A stretch of 64,000 nt of DNA from contig CAVRGW010000004.1 of assembly GCA_963720885.1 (NCBI GenBank), positions 124,001 to 188,000 of the forward strand, in the 5' to 3' direction. A model generated the notes under the pieces. The model did not search any database. It was not told the DNA's origin and saw only the letters and a program-made list of their open reading frames with translations. The position numbers were made by a program, and so were the translations under genes. Source of the stretch: DATLLN01 sp963720885. GTDB taxonomy: Bacteria; Actinomycetota; Thermoleophilia; Gaiellales; JAICJC01. Position 1 is the first letter of the stretch, and the number at the start of each line of letters is the position of its first letter. Positions 1 to 7,714 of the stretch are shown here, piece after piece.

Positions 1-25
1 CCGCGAGCCGGGCTGGCCGTCGTGA
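1..25 (+). CDS. 3' end of an upstream gene (partial)
   Basis: One frame is open from base 2 to a TGA at 23-25, and this TGA overlaps the GTG start of the next gene in a GTGA arrangement. The same overlap recurs between the genes at 4508 and 5611, so the first full gene is probably part of an operon entering from the left. Only seven codons are visible and nothing can be said about function. Confidence 0.3.
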
Positions 26-873
26 GCGATCGCGACCTCCAGCTCGGTCCCTCCGCGGTGGCCGTTGCCAAGTCGGCGATGACGCGCACCCGGTCGCTGG
101 TCTGGCGCACGCGCGGCGCGAAGGCGGCGCCCGGGGTGCGGATCCTGTTCTACCACCGGATCGCGGACGAGCCGGACTCGCTGGCCGTCAGGCCCGATGC
201 CTTCCGGCGCCAGGTCGAGTACCTCGCCTCGCAGGGATTCCGGATCGTCGACGTGCCCGAGGCCGCCCGGCTGGCGGCGGCCGGCGACACCGGCCGCGTG
301 GTCGGCATGAGCTTCGACGACGGCTACCGGGACGTGGTGGAGAACGGCGCCGAGGTGCTCGCCGAGCACGGCGCGAAGGTCACCGTGTTCGTGGTACCCG
401 GCGTGGTCGACGGCAGCGCCCGGTTCACCTGGTATGACCGCCAGCCGCCGGTACTCGGGTGGGACGAGATCGCCCAGCTCGATCGCGACTCCCCGTTCCG
501 GTTCGAGGCCCACACCATGACCCATCCCAACCTGCTGGCACTGCCGGAGGACGAGGCCAGGTCGGAGATCGCCGGCTCACGGGAGCAGGTCGCGGAGCGG
601 CTCGGCCGCGCGGTCGAGGCGTTCTGCTACCCCGCGGGCCTGTATACCGACCGCGAGCGGGAGCTGGTCGCCGAGGCCGGGTTCACGGCGGCCGTCACAT
701 GCGACCCCGGTGCGAACGGCCCGGACACCGACGCGCTGCTGCTGCACCGCACGGCAGTCGAGCTGCGGGACGGCCTGGTCGACTTCGCCGCCAAGGTGGC
801 CGGGGCCCACGACACGCCCCTCCCGCTGCGCTCCGCCTACCGCCGGCTGCGGTACGGCCGCGACGCCGGGTAG
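22..873 (+). CDS. polysaccharide deacetylase (NodB-like)
   Basis: This 283-residue protein has the NodB/polysaccharide deacetylase fold. Visible motifs are the metal-binding SFDDGYRD (about residues 95-102), the paired histidines of HTMTHP (about 169-174) and a FCYPAG segment. Enzymes of this family remove N- or O-acetyl groups from polysaccharides or peptidoglycan using a divalent metal. There is no clear signal peptide, so a cytoplasmic or membrane-associated role on a precursor is possible. The GTG start overlaps the stop of the preceding frame. Its position at the head of glycosyltransferase, Wzz-like and Wzy-like genes suggests it modifies the exopolysaccharide made by this cluster. The substrate is not determined. 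Confidence 0.85.
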   Translation: MSDRDLQLGPSAVAVAKSAMTRTRSLVWRTRGAKAAPGVRILFYHRIADEPDSLAVRPDAFRRQVEYLASQGFRIVDVPEAARLAAAGDTGRVVGMSFDDGYRDVVENGAEVLAEHGAKVTVFVVPGVVDGSARFTWYDRQPPVLGWDEIAQLDRDSPFRFEAHTMTHPNLLALPEDEARSEIAGSREQVAERLGRAVEAFCYPAGLYTDRERELVAEAGFTAAVTCDPGANGPDTDALLLHRTAVELRDGLVDFAAKVAGAHDTPLPLRSAYRRLRYGRDAG

Positions 874-909
874 CCGGGTGGGTGGGGTGGTATCCGCAGG
901 GAAGACACG

Positions 910-915
910 TACCCT
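910..915 (+). promoter_or_regulatory. candidate -10 element, leaderless start of GT4 gene
   Basis: TACCCT ends exactly 6 nt before the GTG at 922. The same spacing recurs before many other genes in the window, and it would put the transcript start on the first base of the codon. No convincing -35 is seen. Confidence 0.4.
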
Positions 916-921
916 TGAGAT

Positions 922-2091
922 GTGGGCAGTTCCGAGGGCGCCGCGGCAGCGGTGCATCTACCCGTGAAGAGCACGACCCGAACCCGGCCGGTGGCGCTGT
1001 TTCTGCCGTCGCTCGTCGGCGGCGGCGCCGAGCGCGTGTTTCTCGACATCGCGTCGGGGCTGGCCGGCCGCGGGCTCCCGGTCGAGCTCGTGATCGCCAA
1101 GTCCGAGGGCGCGCTGCTCGACCAGGTGCCGGACGGCGTCCGGCTGCGCGCACTGGGCGCGCGGCGCACCGCCTCGTCCGTCCCCGCTCTGGTGCGCTAC
1201 CTGCGGCGCGAGCGGCCCGCGGCGATGGTGACCGCGCTCGCCCACGCCAACCTGATGGCGGTCGCGGCCGCCGGGATCGCGCATTCCGGGACACGGGTGG
1301 TCGTCACCGAGCATCTCCCGCCGTCCACCTGGGTGGACACGCCACAGCGCCGCGACTCGAAGCTGATGCCGCGGATGATGCACGCGCTCTACCCGCGGGC
1401 CGGCGCGATCGTCGCCGTCTCCACCGGCGTGGCCGACGATCTGGCACGGCGGGCGCGGATTCCCCGCTCGCAGGTGCGGGTGATCTACAACCCGCTGCTG
1501 GTCGACCGGCTGGAGGAGCTGGCCTCTGAGCCCCTCGACCATCCGTGGTTCGGGCCGGGGATGCCGCCGGTGGTGCTGGCCGTCGGCCGGCTGACGCCGC
1601 AGAAGGACTTCGCGACGCTGATCCGGGCCGTCGCGGCGGTTCGTGCCGGGCGGCCGTGCCGGCTGCTGGTGCTCGGGGAGGGCGAGCAGCGCGCCTCGCT
1701 GGAGGCGCTGGTTGCCGAGCTGGGCATGGGAGATGACGTGTCGATGCCCGGGTTCGTGCCGAACCCGTATCCGTACTTCCGGGCCGCGGCGATGCTCGCG
1801 TTGTCGTCCCGGTTCGAAGGTTTGCCCACCGTACTGCTCGAGGCCGTCTGCCTCGGGGTGCCGGTGGTTGCGACGGACTGCCCCAGCGGCCCGTCGGAGA
1901 TCCTCGACGGGGGCCGCCATGGCCGGCTCGTCCCCGTCGGCGATGTGGCGGCGCTGGCCGCCGCCATCGAGGAGACCGTCGAGCGCCCGATCGTCCCGGG
2001 GAGGGACGCCACGGCGCCGTACGAACTCGATACTGTGATCGATGCCTACATCGATGCGATGGGCCTCGACCACGCTCCGACTCGAAACTAG
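922..2091 (+). CDS. glycosyltransferase family 4
   Basis: This 389-residue protein has a GT-B fold of the GT4 type. Near the N-terminus there is a glycine-rich SLVGGGAERV loop. The donor-side domain begins with AVGRLTPQKDF and carries the family's E-x7-E pattern in SSRFEGLPTVLLEAVCLG. Such enzymes transfer a sugar from a nucleotide sugar at the cytoplasmic face of the membrane during polysaccharide assembly. The GTG at 922 is preferred because a TACCCT hexamer ends 6 nt upstream. An in-frame GTG at 964 would remove 14 poorly conserved residues and cannot be excluded. It lies 15 nt before the Wzz-like gene. Confidence 0.85.
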   Translation: MGSSEGAAAAVHLPVKSTTRTRPVALFLPSLVGGGAERVFLDIASGLAGRGLPVELVIAKSEGALLDQVPDGVRLRALGARRTASSVPALVRYLRRERPAAMVTALAHANLMAVAAAGIAHSGTRVVVTEHLPPSTWVDTPQRRDSKLMPRMMHALYPRAGAIVAVSTGVADDLARRARIPRSQVRVIYNPLLVDRLEELASEPLDHPWFGPGMPPVVLAVGRLTPQKDFATLIRAVAAVRAGRPCRLLVLGEGEQRASLEALVAELGMGDDVSMPGFVPNPYPYFRAAAMLALSSRFEGLPTVLLEAVCLGVPVVATDCPSGPSEILDGGRHGRLVPVGDVAALAAAIEETVERPIVPGRDATAPYELDTVIDAYIDAMGLDHAPTRN

Positions 2092-2106
2092 GATGGAGTA
2101 GCGGCA

Positions 2107-3540
2107 ATGGACCTGTACGAGATCATCAGATGCGTCAGGCGACGGTTCCTGGTCTTTGCGATCGTCGCCGTTGCGGTGATTGCCGCGGGTGCCGCCTACG
2201 CGTTGACACAGAAGCAGACGTATGAGTCGACGACGACGCTGCAGTTCGGCCCCAAGAAGGAGACGGTCGTCACTCCGACCGAGACCCAGAGCGACGGCTC
2301 GACGACCACGGTCATCAACCCGGCGATCACCTTCGCCTGGGACAAGGTGTCGGGCACGCAGATCTCCAACGCGGCGCACGACGCGGTGCGCGCGTCGTGG
2401 CTGAAGAAGAACGTCACGGCAACGCTGCCGTTCGACATCTCGGAGGGACAGCTGTCCAGCCAGGTGTCGGCGAATCCGGTGAACGACACCACGCTGCTCA
2501 ACATCACCGGCCGCTCGACCGACCCCCGCCAGGCCGAGCAGATCTCCCACGCCGTGGCGCAGGCCATCCAGTCCGACGTCACGCTGAACAGCCAGTTCGC
2601 GACCGTCGACTCGGACTTCACCACCGACAAGGCGAAACGCTCGTCGCTGCCGACCTACCTGACGGTGATCGCGATCGACATCGCCGGCCTGCTGCTGGGC
2701 GTCGTCGCGGCGCTGCTCTGGGATCGCCTGTTCCCGCGGATCACCGACGCCCGCTCCCTGTGCGAGGCGGCCGGCATGCCCGTGCTGGGCGTGCTGCCCA
2801 GCCATCCGGCGGTGAACAAGGAGCCGCGGGCCTTCGTCGGCGCCGATCCGGTGACCATCCTCGAGGACCCGATCCGGATGGTGCTCGCGAACCTGACCGT
2901 GCCGCAGCGCGAGGCGCGCGCTCGCTCGCTGGCCGTTGTCGGCATGACGTCGCGCAGCGGAGCCTCCGCAGTCGCCGCCAACCTGGCCATCGTCACGGCC
3001 GAGCTCGGGTCGACGGTGCTGCTGGTCGACGCCGACCTGCGCAAGCCGTCGCTCAGCACCATCTTCGACGTCGCGGCCGGCCCGGGCCTGTCCTCCGTCA
3101 CGGACGCCGAGGACGACCTGACGAAGATCGCGCACCAGACCACGTATCCGCGCGTCGGCGTCGTCCCTGCGGGCGACGCACCCGATTCACGCGCCCAGGA
3201 GTCCGAGGTCTATCACCGGCAGCTGCCCCGGTTCGAGGGGATGACCGACCTGGTGGTCGTCCTGGCCCGCCCCTTGCGAGCAGGCCCGGAGACCCGGCTG
3301 GTGATGGGCGTCGTCGATGAGGTCGTGCTCGTGGTCGAGAGCGGCGCACTGCGGCCCCGCGAGGTCGAGGAGGCAGTGGCCGGCCTGCGGATGCTGGGCA
3401 TCCACCTGGCCGGCGCCGTGCTGACCGGCGCGCCGAAGCGCGAGGCGCGGCGCTGGCGCTATGGGTACGGTGTCCGCCGCGTCGGCGAGCCCCTGGGGCT
3501 GCCGGCCGGTGAGGTCGGCCTCGGGCCGGCCGCCACCTGA
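2107..3540 (+). CDS. Wzz/BY-kinase-like polysaccharide chain-length protein with degenerate P-loop
   Basis: This 477-residue protein has a membrane segment at about residues 14-33, an extracytoplasmic Wzz-like region and a second membrane segment at about 182-202. A cytoplasmic CpsD/BY-kinase-like domain follows. The Walker A' motif LLVDADLRKP is intact. The Walker A region (from residue 279) reads GMTSRSGASAVAANLA, with no lysine where GKST is expected, and the later segment LVVVLARP lacks the usual Walker B aspartate-proline. There is no tyrosine-rich tail. It probably sets polysaccharide length or scaffolds export without kinase activity. It sits between a GT4 gene and a sulfotransferase-like gene, all on one strand. 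Confidence 0.8.
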   Translation: MDLYEIIRCVRRRFLVFAIVAVAVIAAGAAYALTQKQTYESTTTLQFGPKKETVVTPTETQSDGSTTTVINPAITFAWDKVSGTQISNAAHDAVRASWLKKNVTATLPFDISEGQLSSQVSANPVNDTTLLNITGRSTDPRQAEQISHAVAQAIQSDVTLNSQFATVDSDFTTDKAKRSSLPTYLTVIAIDIAGLLLGVVAALLWDRLFPRITDARSLCEAAGMPVLGVLPSHPAVNKEPRAFVGADPVTILEDPIRMVLANLTVPQREARARSLAVVGMTSRSGASAVAANLAIVTAELGSTVLLVDADLRKPSLSTIFDVAAGPGLSSVTDAEDDLTKIAHQTTYPRVGVVPAGDAPDSRAQESEVYHRQLPRFEGMTDLVVVLARPLRAGPETRLVMGVVDEVVLVVESGALRPREVEEAVAGLRMLGIHLAGAVLTGAPKREARRWRYGYGVRRVGEPLGLPAGEVGLGPAAT

Positions 3541-3557
3541 GCTCGAACCGGGAACCG

Positions 3558-4511
3558 ATGGCAGATCCTCCGGTCAGCGTGCTCTACATCGCGGGTGCCG
3601 GCCGCAGCGGCTCGACGCTGCTCGAGCTTCTGCTCGCCCGTCGCCGCAACATGGTGCCGGTCGGCGAGCTGCGCTTTATCTGGCAGCGCGGGGTGGTCGA
3701 GGATCACCTCTGCTCGTGCGGGCAGCCGTTCTCGGCCTGTCCGTTCTGGACCGAGGTGCTCGACCGCGCGTACGGCTCGTCTGCGGACGAGGTCGCGGTC
3801 GAGATGCTCGATCTGGACGGGCGCCTCGATCGGATGCGGCGGATTCCCCAGATGCGGATCCCGCAGCTGCGTCGCAACGGCTTCGGACCCGAGTTCGAGC
3901 GCTACGGAGACCTGCTCGCGAAGCTGTACCGCGCTGTGCTCGACGTCTCGGGCGGCAATGCGGTGATCGACTCGTCGAAGGAGCCCCCCTACGCGTTTGC
4001 GCTGGCCGCATCGCCGGGCATCGACCCGTTCGTCGTGCATCTGGTGCGCGACAGCCGCGCGGTCGCCTACTCGTGGCAGCGCACGAAGGTGCGGCCGGAG
4101 ATCTCGACCCGCGTGCAGTACATGCGGCGCTTCGAGCCGTCCTCCAGCGCCCGTGAGTGGCTGCGCAAGAACGCGCTGTTCGAGGTGATGGCGGTCAGCC
4201 ACCGTGGCGGATACCGGAGGCTGCTCTACGAGGAGTTCACGCGCGATCCCGAAGGCCACATCGCCGATCTGATGCGCCGCTGGAGCGCGGCCGGGCACCC
4301 CGACCCGGGCGAGGTCGTCGACGGTCCCCGCGAGGTGCACAGCGTGTCGGGGAACCCGATCCGCTTCGATCGCGAGGTCTCGGCGGTGCGGCCCGACATG
4401 GAGTGGCGCGAGCGGATGGACACGCGAACGCGGCGCACGGTCGCGCTGCTCACGCTGCCACTCCTGGTGCGGTACGGCTACGTCCCCGAGCGCCGGCAGG
4501 GTGCGTCGTGA
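3558..4511 (+). CDS. sulfotransferase family protein
   Basis: This 317-residue protein carries the two PAPS-binding signatures of sulfotransferases: a P-loop-like GAGRSGSTLLE at about residues 13-23 and HLVRDSRAVAYSW at about 160-172, which matches the 3'-phosphate binding region. The family moves sulfate from PAPS to hydroxyl or amino groups of carbohydrates, lipids or proteins. The ATG at 3558 lies 17 nt after the Wzz-like gene, and the stop overlaps the next gene's GTG (GTGA at 4508-4511). Translational coupling to a glycosyltransferase suggests the substrate is the polysaccharide or its precursor. No sulfate activation genes are visible in the window. Confidence 0.75.
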   Translation: MADPPVSVLYIAGAGRSGSTLLELLLARRRNMVPVGELRFIWQRGVVEDHLCSCGQPFSACPFWTEVLDRAYGSSADEVAVEMLDLDGRLDRMRRIPQMRIPQLRRNGFGPEFERYGDLLAKLYRAVLDVSGGNAVIDSSKEPPYAFALAASPGIDPFVVHLVRDSRAVAYSWQRTKVRPEISTRVQYMRRFEPSSSAREWLRKNALFEVMAVSHRGGYRRLLYEEFTRDPEGHIADLMRRWSAAGHPDPGEVVDGPREVHSVSGNPIRFDREVSAVRPDMEWRERMDTRTRRTVALLTLPLLVRYGYVPERRQGAS

Positions 4512-5614
4512 GGCGCTCGATCGTGCACGTCTGCCAGCCCACCGACGGCGGCGCTGCGGTGTGCGTTCGCCAGCTGGCGGAGGCCGGGCACCGCGCCGGC
4601 TTCGACGTCACCGTCGCCTGCCCGCCGGACGGCCCCCTGGCGGGCTGGGTCGAGGGTTCCGGGGCGCGCTGGGCGCCGCTGCCCATGGTGCGGTCGCCGC
4701 GCCCGCGTGACCTCCGCGATCTGGCGGGCGTGCGCAGGCTGGCCGCGGGCGCCGACGTGCTGCACCTGCACGCGTCCAAGGCGGGCGCGCTGGGCAGGGT
4801 GGCCCGGCTGGGACTTCGCCGCCGGCCCCGGGTCGTGTTCACCCCGCACGGGTGGTCGTGGCTGGTGGGCGGCTCGCTGGCGCCTGCCTACCGTGCGTTC
4901 GAGCGGGCGACCGCGCCGCTGGCGGACGTGATCGTCGCCGTCTCGGACGACGATCGCGCGGTCGGTCTCGAGGTGCTCAGCCGGTCGGCCGATCGTGTCG
5001 TCGTCATCGGCAACGGTGTCGACACCGACAGGTTCGCACCGGACGGGCCGGTCGCCGACCGTCGACCGGAGCCGCTGCTGGTCTGCGTCGGGCGGTTGAC
5101 GGAAGCCAAGGGCCAGCCGCTGGCGATCGAGGCGCTGGCCCTCATGCGCACCGCCGATGTGCGCCTGCGCCTGGTGGGCGACGGGGAGGACGAGGCGGTT
5201 CTGCGCGATCTCGCCGTCCGCGCCGGCGTCGCCGAGCGGGTGGAGTTCGTGGGCGCGGTCGATGACGCCGCCCCCCACCTGAGGGCTGCGGACGTCGTGA
5301 TCGTGCCGTCCAAGTGGGACGCGCAGTCGCTGGTGCTGCTCGAGGCAATGGCCTGCGGGGCGGCCATCCTGGCGACCCGGGTGCCCGGATCGAGTGCCGT
5401 CGACGGTGCCGGCGTGATCGTGGAGCGTCGCGACCCGCCGGAGCTCGCGGCGGCGGCCGATGCGCTGCTCGCCGACCCGGCCCGGCGCGCGGAGCTGGGC
5501 GCGGCCGCCCGGGAGCGCGCGGTGGAGCGCTTCGCAATCGCCCGGTCGAACCAGCGATGGGTCGAGCTGTGGACCGGCCTGGCCGGGACGCCGAACGGAA
5601 CGGCGGCCGCGTGA
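4508..5614 (+). CDS. glycosyltransferase family 4
   Basis: This is a 368-residue GT4-type glycosyltransferase. The N-terminal domain starts with HVCQPTDGGAAVCVRQLA. The C-terminal domain carries VCVGRLTEAKGQPLAIEA, then a VIVPSKWDAQSLVLLEAMA region that corresponds to the family's nucleotide-sugar binding E-x7-E site, with the first acidic residue replaced here. The GTG at 4508 overlaps the stop of the sulfotransferase-like gene, and its own stop overlaps the GTG of the polymerase gene at 5611, so all three are probably translated together. The sugar transferred is unknown. Confidence 0.85.
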   Translation: MRRSIVHVCQPTDGGAAVCVRQLAEAGHRAGFDVTVACPPDGPLAGWVEGSGARWAPLPMVRSPRPRDLRDLAGVRRLAAGADVLHLHASKAGALGRVARLGLRRRPRVVFTPHGWSWLVGGSLAPAYRAFERATAPLADVIVAVSDDDRAVGLEVLSRSADRVVVIGNGVDTDRFAPDGPVADRRPEPLLVCVGRLTEAKGQPLAIEALALMRTADVRLRLVGDGEDEAVLRDLAVRAGVAERVEFVGAVDDAAPHLRAADVVIVPSKWDAQSLVLLEAMACGAAILATRVPGSSAVDGAGVIVERRDPPELAAAADALLADPARRAELGAAARERAVERFAIARSNQRWVELWTGLAGTPNGTAAA

Positions 5615-6936
5615 CGGCGGTTCCCTACCGCAGCAGGATGCCCGTGCAGACCGGCATCGTCGCTGCCGCCGCGGCCGCGCTGGCCGTGGCCGCTCTGTCC
5701 CGAGTCACCGGGCACTCCCCGGTGGACGTCGCGCTGCCGCTGGTCGCCGTGGTCGGCGGCGTCGCCCTGCTCCGCAGCCCGACGCTCGCCCTGTCGCTGC
5801 TGCTTGCGTCGTCGTTCTTCGAGGGCTACCTGAATCGCACGGGCATCCCGATGACCAAGGTGCTCGGTCTGGCGGCGATCCTGGCGTGGGTGATCGACTG
5901 GGGCCTGCGCCGGCGCCGGGCGGTGACGACGCCCCACATGCTGTGGCTGATCGGGCTTGCTATCTGGCTGTTCACCAGCACGTTGCTGATCTCGCCCGAC
6001 GCGACGTCCTCCGCGGGCACGGTTGCCCGCTACATCTCCTTCTTCGTGATGTTCGCGCTGGTCGTCCAGGTGGCGATCCGCAGCCGATGGCACACGGAGG
6101 TGCTGGTGACTGTGATGGTCGCCGCCGCCGCCGTCGCCGCGACCGCGGGCCTGTTCGACTACCTGGTCGTCCACCACGGCCGAGCGGCCGGGCCGCTGGC
6201 CGGCGCCAACGACTTCGCGTTCCTGCTCGGGAGCACGCTGCCGCTCGCCGTCTGGCGGTTCCGCTGGGCGACCGGCTGGCACCGGGCGGCCTGGACGCTG
6301 GCCGCGGTGATGATCGCCGTGACCACCGCGACCACGCTGTCCCGCGGCGCTGCGGTCGGGCTCGGGGCAGGCTTCCTGTGGCTGGTGCTCGCAGGGCGGC
6401 TGCGTCCGCGGTGGCTGCTGGCGGCCGTCTCGCTGGTGGTCGTCGCGTGGGTGCTCTCGTTCACGGTGCTGCACCAGCAGGTCGCGAACGCGACCGCCAG
6501 CAAGGAGCAGGTGGCCGGATCGAACGTCCAGTCGCGGCTCTACTACTGGCAGATCGCCTACGACGAGTTCGAGTCGGCGCCCATCACCGGTGTCGGAGCT
6601 GGCAACTACCGCGTGCGATTCTCGGAGTTCGGGCTGCCGTTCGCGTTCGACACCGGGGCGCAGGGCACGCACAACACGTACATGAACATCCTCGCCGAGC
6701 TCGGGCTGACCGGCCTGGTGCTGTTCATCGGCTATCTGATCGCCGGCTGGCGCGACCTGCGGATGCGGTTCGCCGATCGCCGCGCGGACGAGTTCCAGTC
6801 CGCGCTGGCGGCGTCGTTCGTCACGGCCTGCGTCGCGGCCGTCTTCCTGACCGAGCAGTTCTACGCACCGCTCTGGGTGCTGCCCGCGATCGCCGCGGCG
6901 GCGGTGCTCAGGGTGCGCGGCGGCGCCAGGCTGTAG
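5611..6936 (+). CDS. O-antigen ligase / Wzy-type polymerase family membrane protein
   Basis: This 441-residue protein is almost entirely hydrophobic segments joined by short basic loops. It has one larger polar loop before the conserved ITGVGAGNYRVRF and GTHNTYMNILAELGL motifs, as in the Wzy_C family. Members polymerise undecaprenyl-linked repeat units or ligate polysaccharide to an acceptor on the outer face of the membrane. Lacking an LPS context, polymerase is the likelier role. The GTG overlaps the stop of the preceding glycosyltransferase. The 3' end runs 76 nt into the convergent sulfotransferase gene. Confidence 0.8.
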   Translation: MTAVPYRSRMPVQTGIVAAAAAALAVAALSRVTGHSPVDVALPLVAVVGGVALLRSPTLALSLLLASSFFEGYLNRTGIPMTKVLGLAAILAWVIDWGLRRRRAVTTPHMLWLIGLAIWLFTSTLLISPDATSSAGTVARYISFFVMFALVVQVAIRSRWHTEVLVTVMVAAAAVAATAGLFDYLVVHHGRAAGPLAGANDFAFLLGSTLPLAVWRFRWATGWHRAAWTLAAVMIAVTTATTLSRGAAVGLGAGFLWLVLAGRLRPRWLLAAVSLVVVAWVLSFTVLHQQVANATASKEQVAGSNVQSRLYYWQIAYDEFESAPITGVGAGNYRVRFSEFGLPFAFDTGAQGTHNTYMNILAELGLTGLVLFIGYLIAGWRDLRMRFADRRADEFQSALAASFVTACVAAVFLTEQFYAPLWVLPAIAAAAVLRVRGGARL

Positions 6937-7664
6937 CCGAAGCGGTTGACGCGGGTTTCCAGCTTTCGCGCCGCGCGGTCGAACCAGACGCGGCGCAGCG
7001 GGTTGCTCCGGCGCTGCTCCCAACCGGCGAAGTAGGAGTCGTTGAGCCCCTCGCGCACCTCGACGCCGGAGGGCCGCGGCTCGATGCCCACGAACCGCTG
7101 CACCGCCGACAGCTCCTCCTCAGGGCGGGTCACCAGGTCCTCGTAGCGCAGCATCCGCAGGTGCTGGACGTGAGGTGCGTCCTCGAGCAGCGTCTCGTAG
7201 CAGCGCAGCCAGTGCTCGATCATCCGCGGTAGCGACGAGCGCGTCCACTTGGAGGTCGCGATCGCCACGGCGATCGGGTGCCGGGTCATCACCACGAATC
7301 GCGCGCCAGGGAACATCGCCTGCAGGTAGCGGGTGCGCATCGCATTGGGCGGCGACTTCTCGACCAGCACGGGACGCGAGAGATCCCAGTGCGGGTTCCA
7401 CTCCGCCAGCAGCCGCTGCCGGTTCTCGTCGGTGGCCAGCGGCGAGTCCTCGGTCATGTGCGCGCCGCGCGAGAAGGCGAACCGGCCGGCGCCGCCCAGC
7501 CGGTTGCCGGCTGGGTACACGCTCTGCAGGTGCTGCCCCTCGTCCTCGGGCACGCCGGTGTCGCGAAAGCCGCTGACGGACGGGTGGGCCTCCAGGCTGC
7601 GGGCAAGCAGCGACGTTCCGCTGCGGTGCAGGCCGCCGACGAAGACGTAGGTGTGGTCGGGCAT
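6861..7664 (-). CDS. sulfotransferase family protein
   Basis: This 267-residue protein has an N-terminal PAPS-type P-loop, GGLHRSGTSLLARSL (about residues 9-23), and a second signature, FVVMTRHPIAVAIATSKW (about 131-148). It differs clearly from the sulfotransferase-like protein at 3558. The ATG at 7664 is set by a TAGCAT hexamer ending 6 nt upstream. It is convergent with the polymerase gene, sharing 76 nt at the 3' ends. Its location suggests polysaccharide or glycolipid sulfation, but the acceptor cannot be inferred. Confidence 0.75.
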   Translation of the reverse strand: MPDHTYVFVGGLHRSGTSLLARSLEAHPSVSGFRDTGVPEDEGQHLQSVYPAGNRLGGAGRFAFSRGAHMTEDSPLATDENRQRLLAEWNPHWDLSRPVLVEKSPPNAMRTRYLQAMFPGARFVVMTRHPIAVAIATSKWTRSSLPRMIEHWLRCYETLLEDAPHVQHLRMLRYEDLVTRPEEELSAVQRFVGIEPRPSGVEVREGLNDSYFAGWEQRRSNPLRRVWFDRAARKLETRVNRFGYSLAPPRTLSTAAAAIAGSTQSGA

Positions 7665-7670
7665 CGCGGC

Positions 7671-7676
7671 ATGCTA
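7671..7676 (-). promoter_or_regulatory. candidate -10 element, leaderless start of sulfotransferase gene
   Basis: On the minus strand TAGCAT is followed by 6 nt and then the ATG at 7664. No ribosome binding site lies between, which fits a leaderless transcript. Confidence 0.45.
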
Positions 7677-7714
7677 TCTCGCGCCGAAAGGCCGTCCGGT
7701 AGGCTCCCCGGCCG

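Noticed and set aside
958..3135. 725-codon open frame on the minus strand
   Set aside because: Antisense to the glycosyltransferase and Wzz-like genes, biased composition, no recognisable fold.
4888..7023. 711-codon open frame on the minus strand
   Set aside because: Covers the polymerase and glycosyltransferase genes in antisense and has no protein-like motifs.
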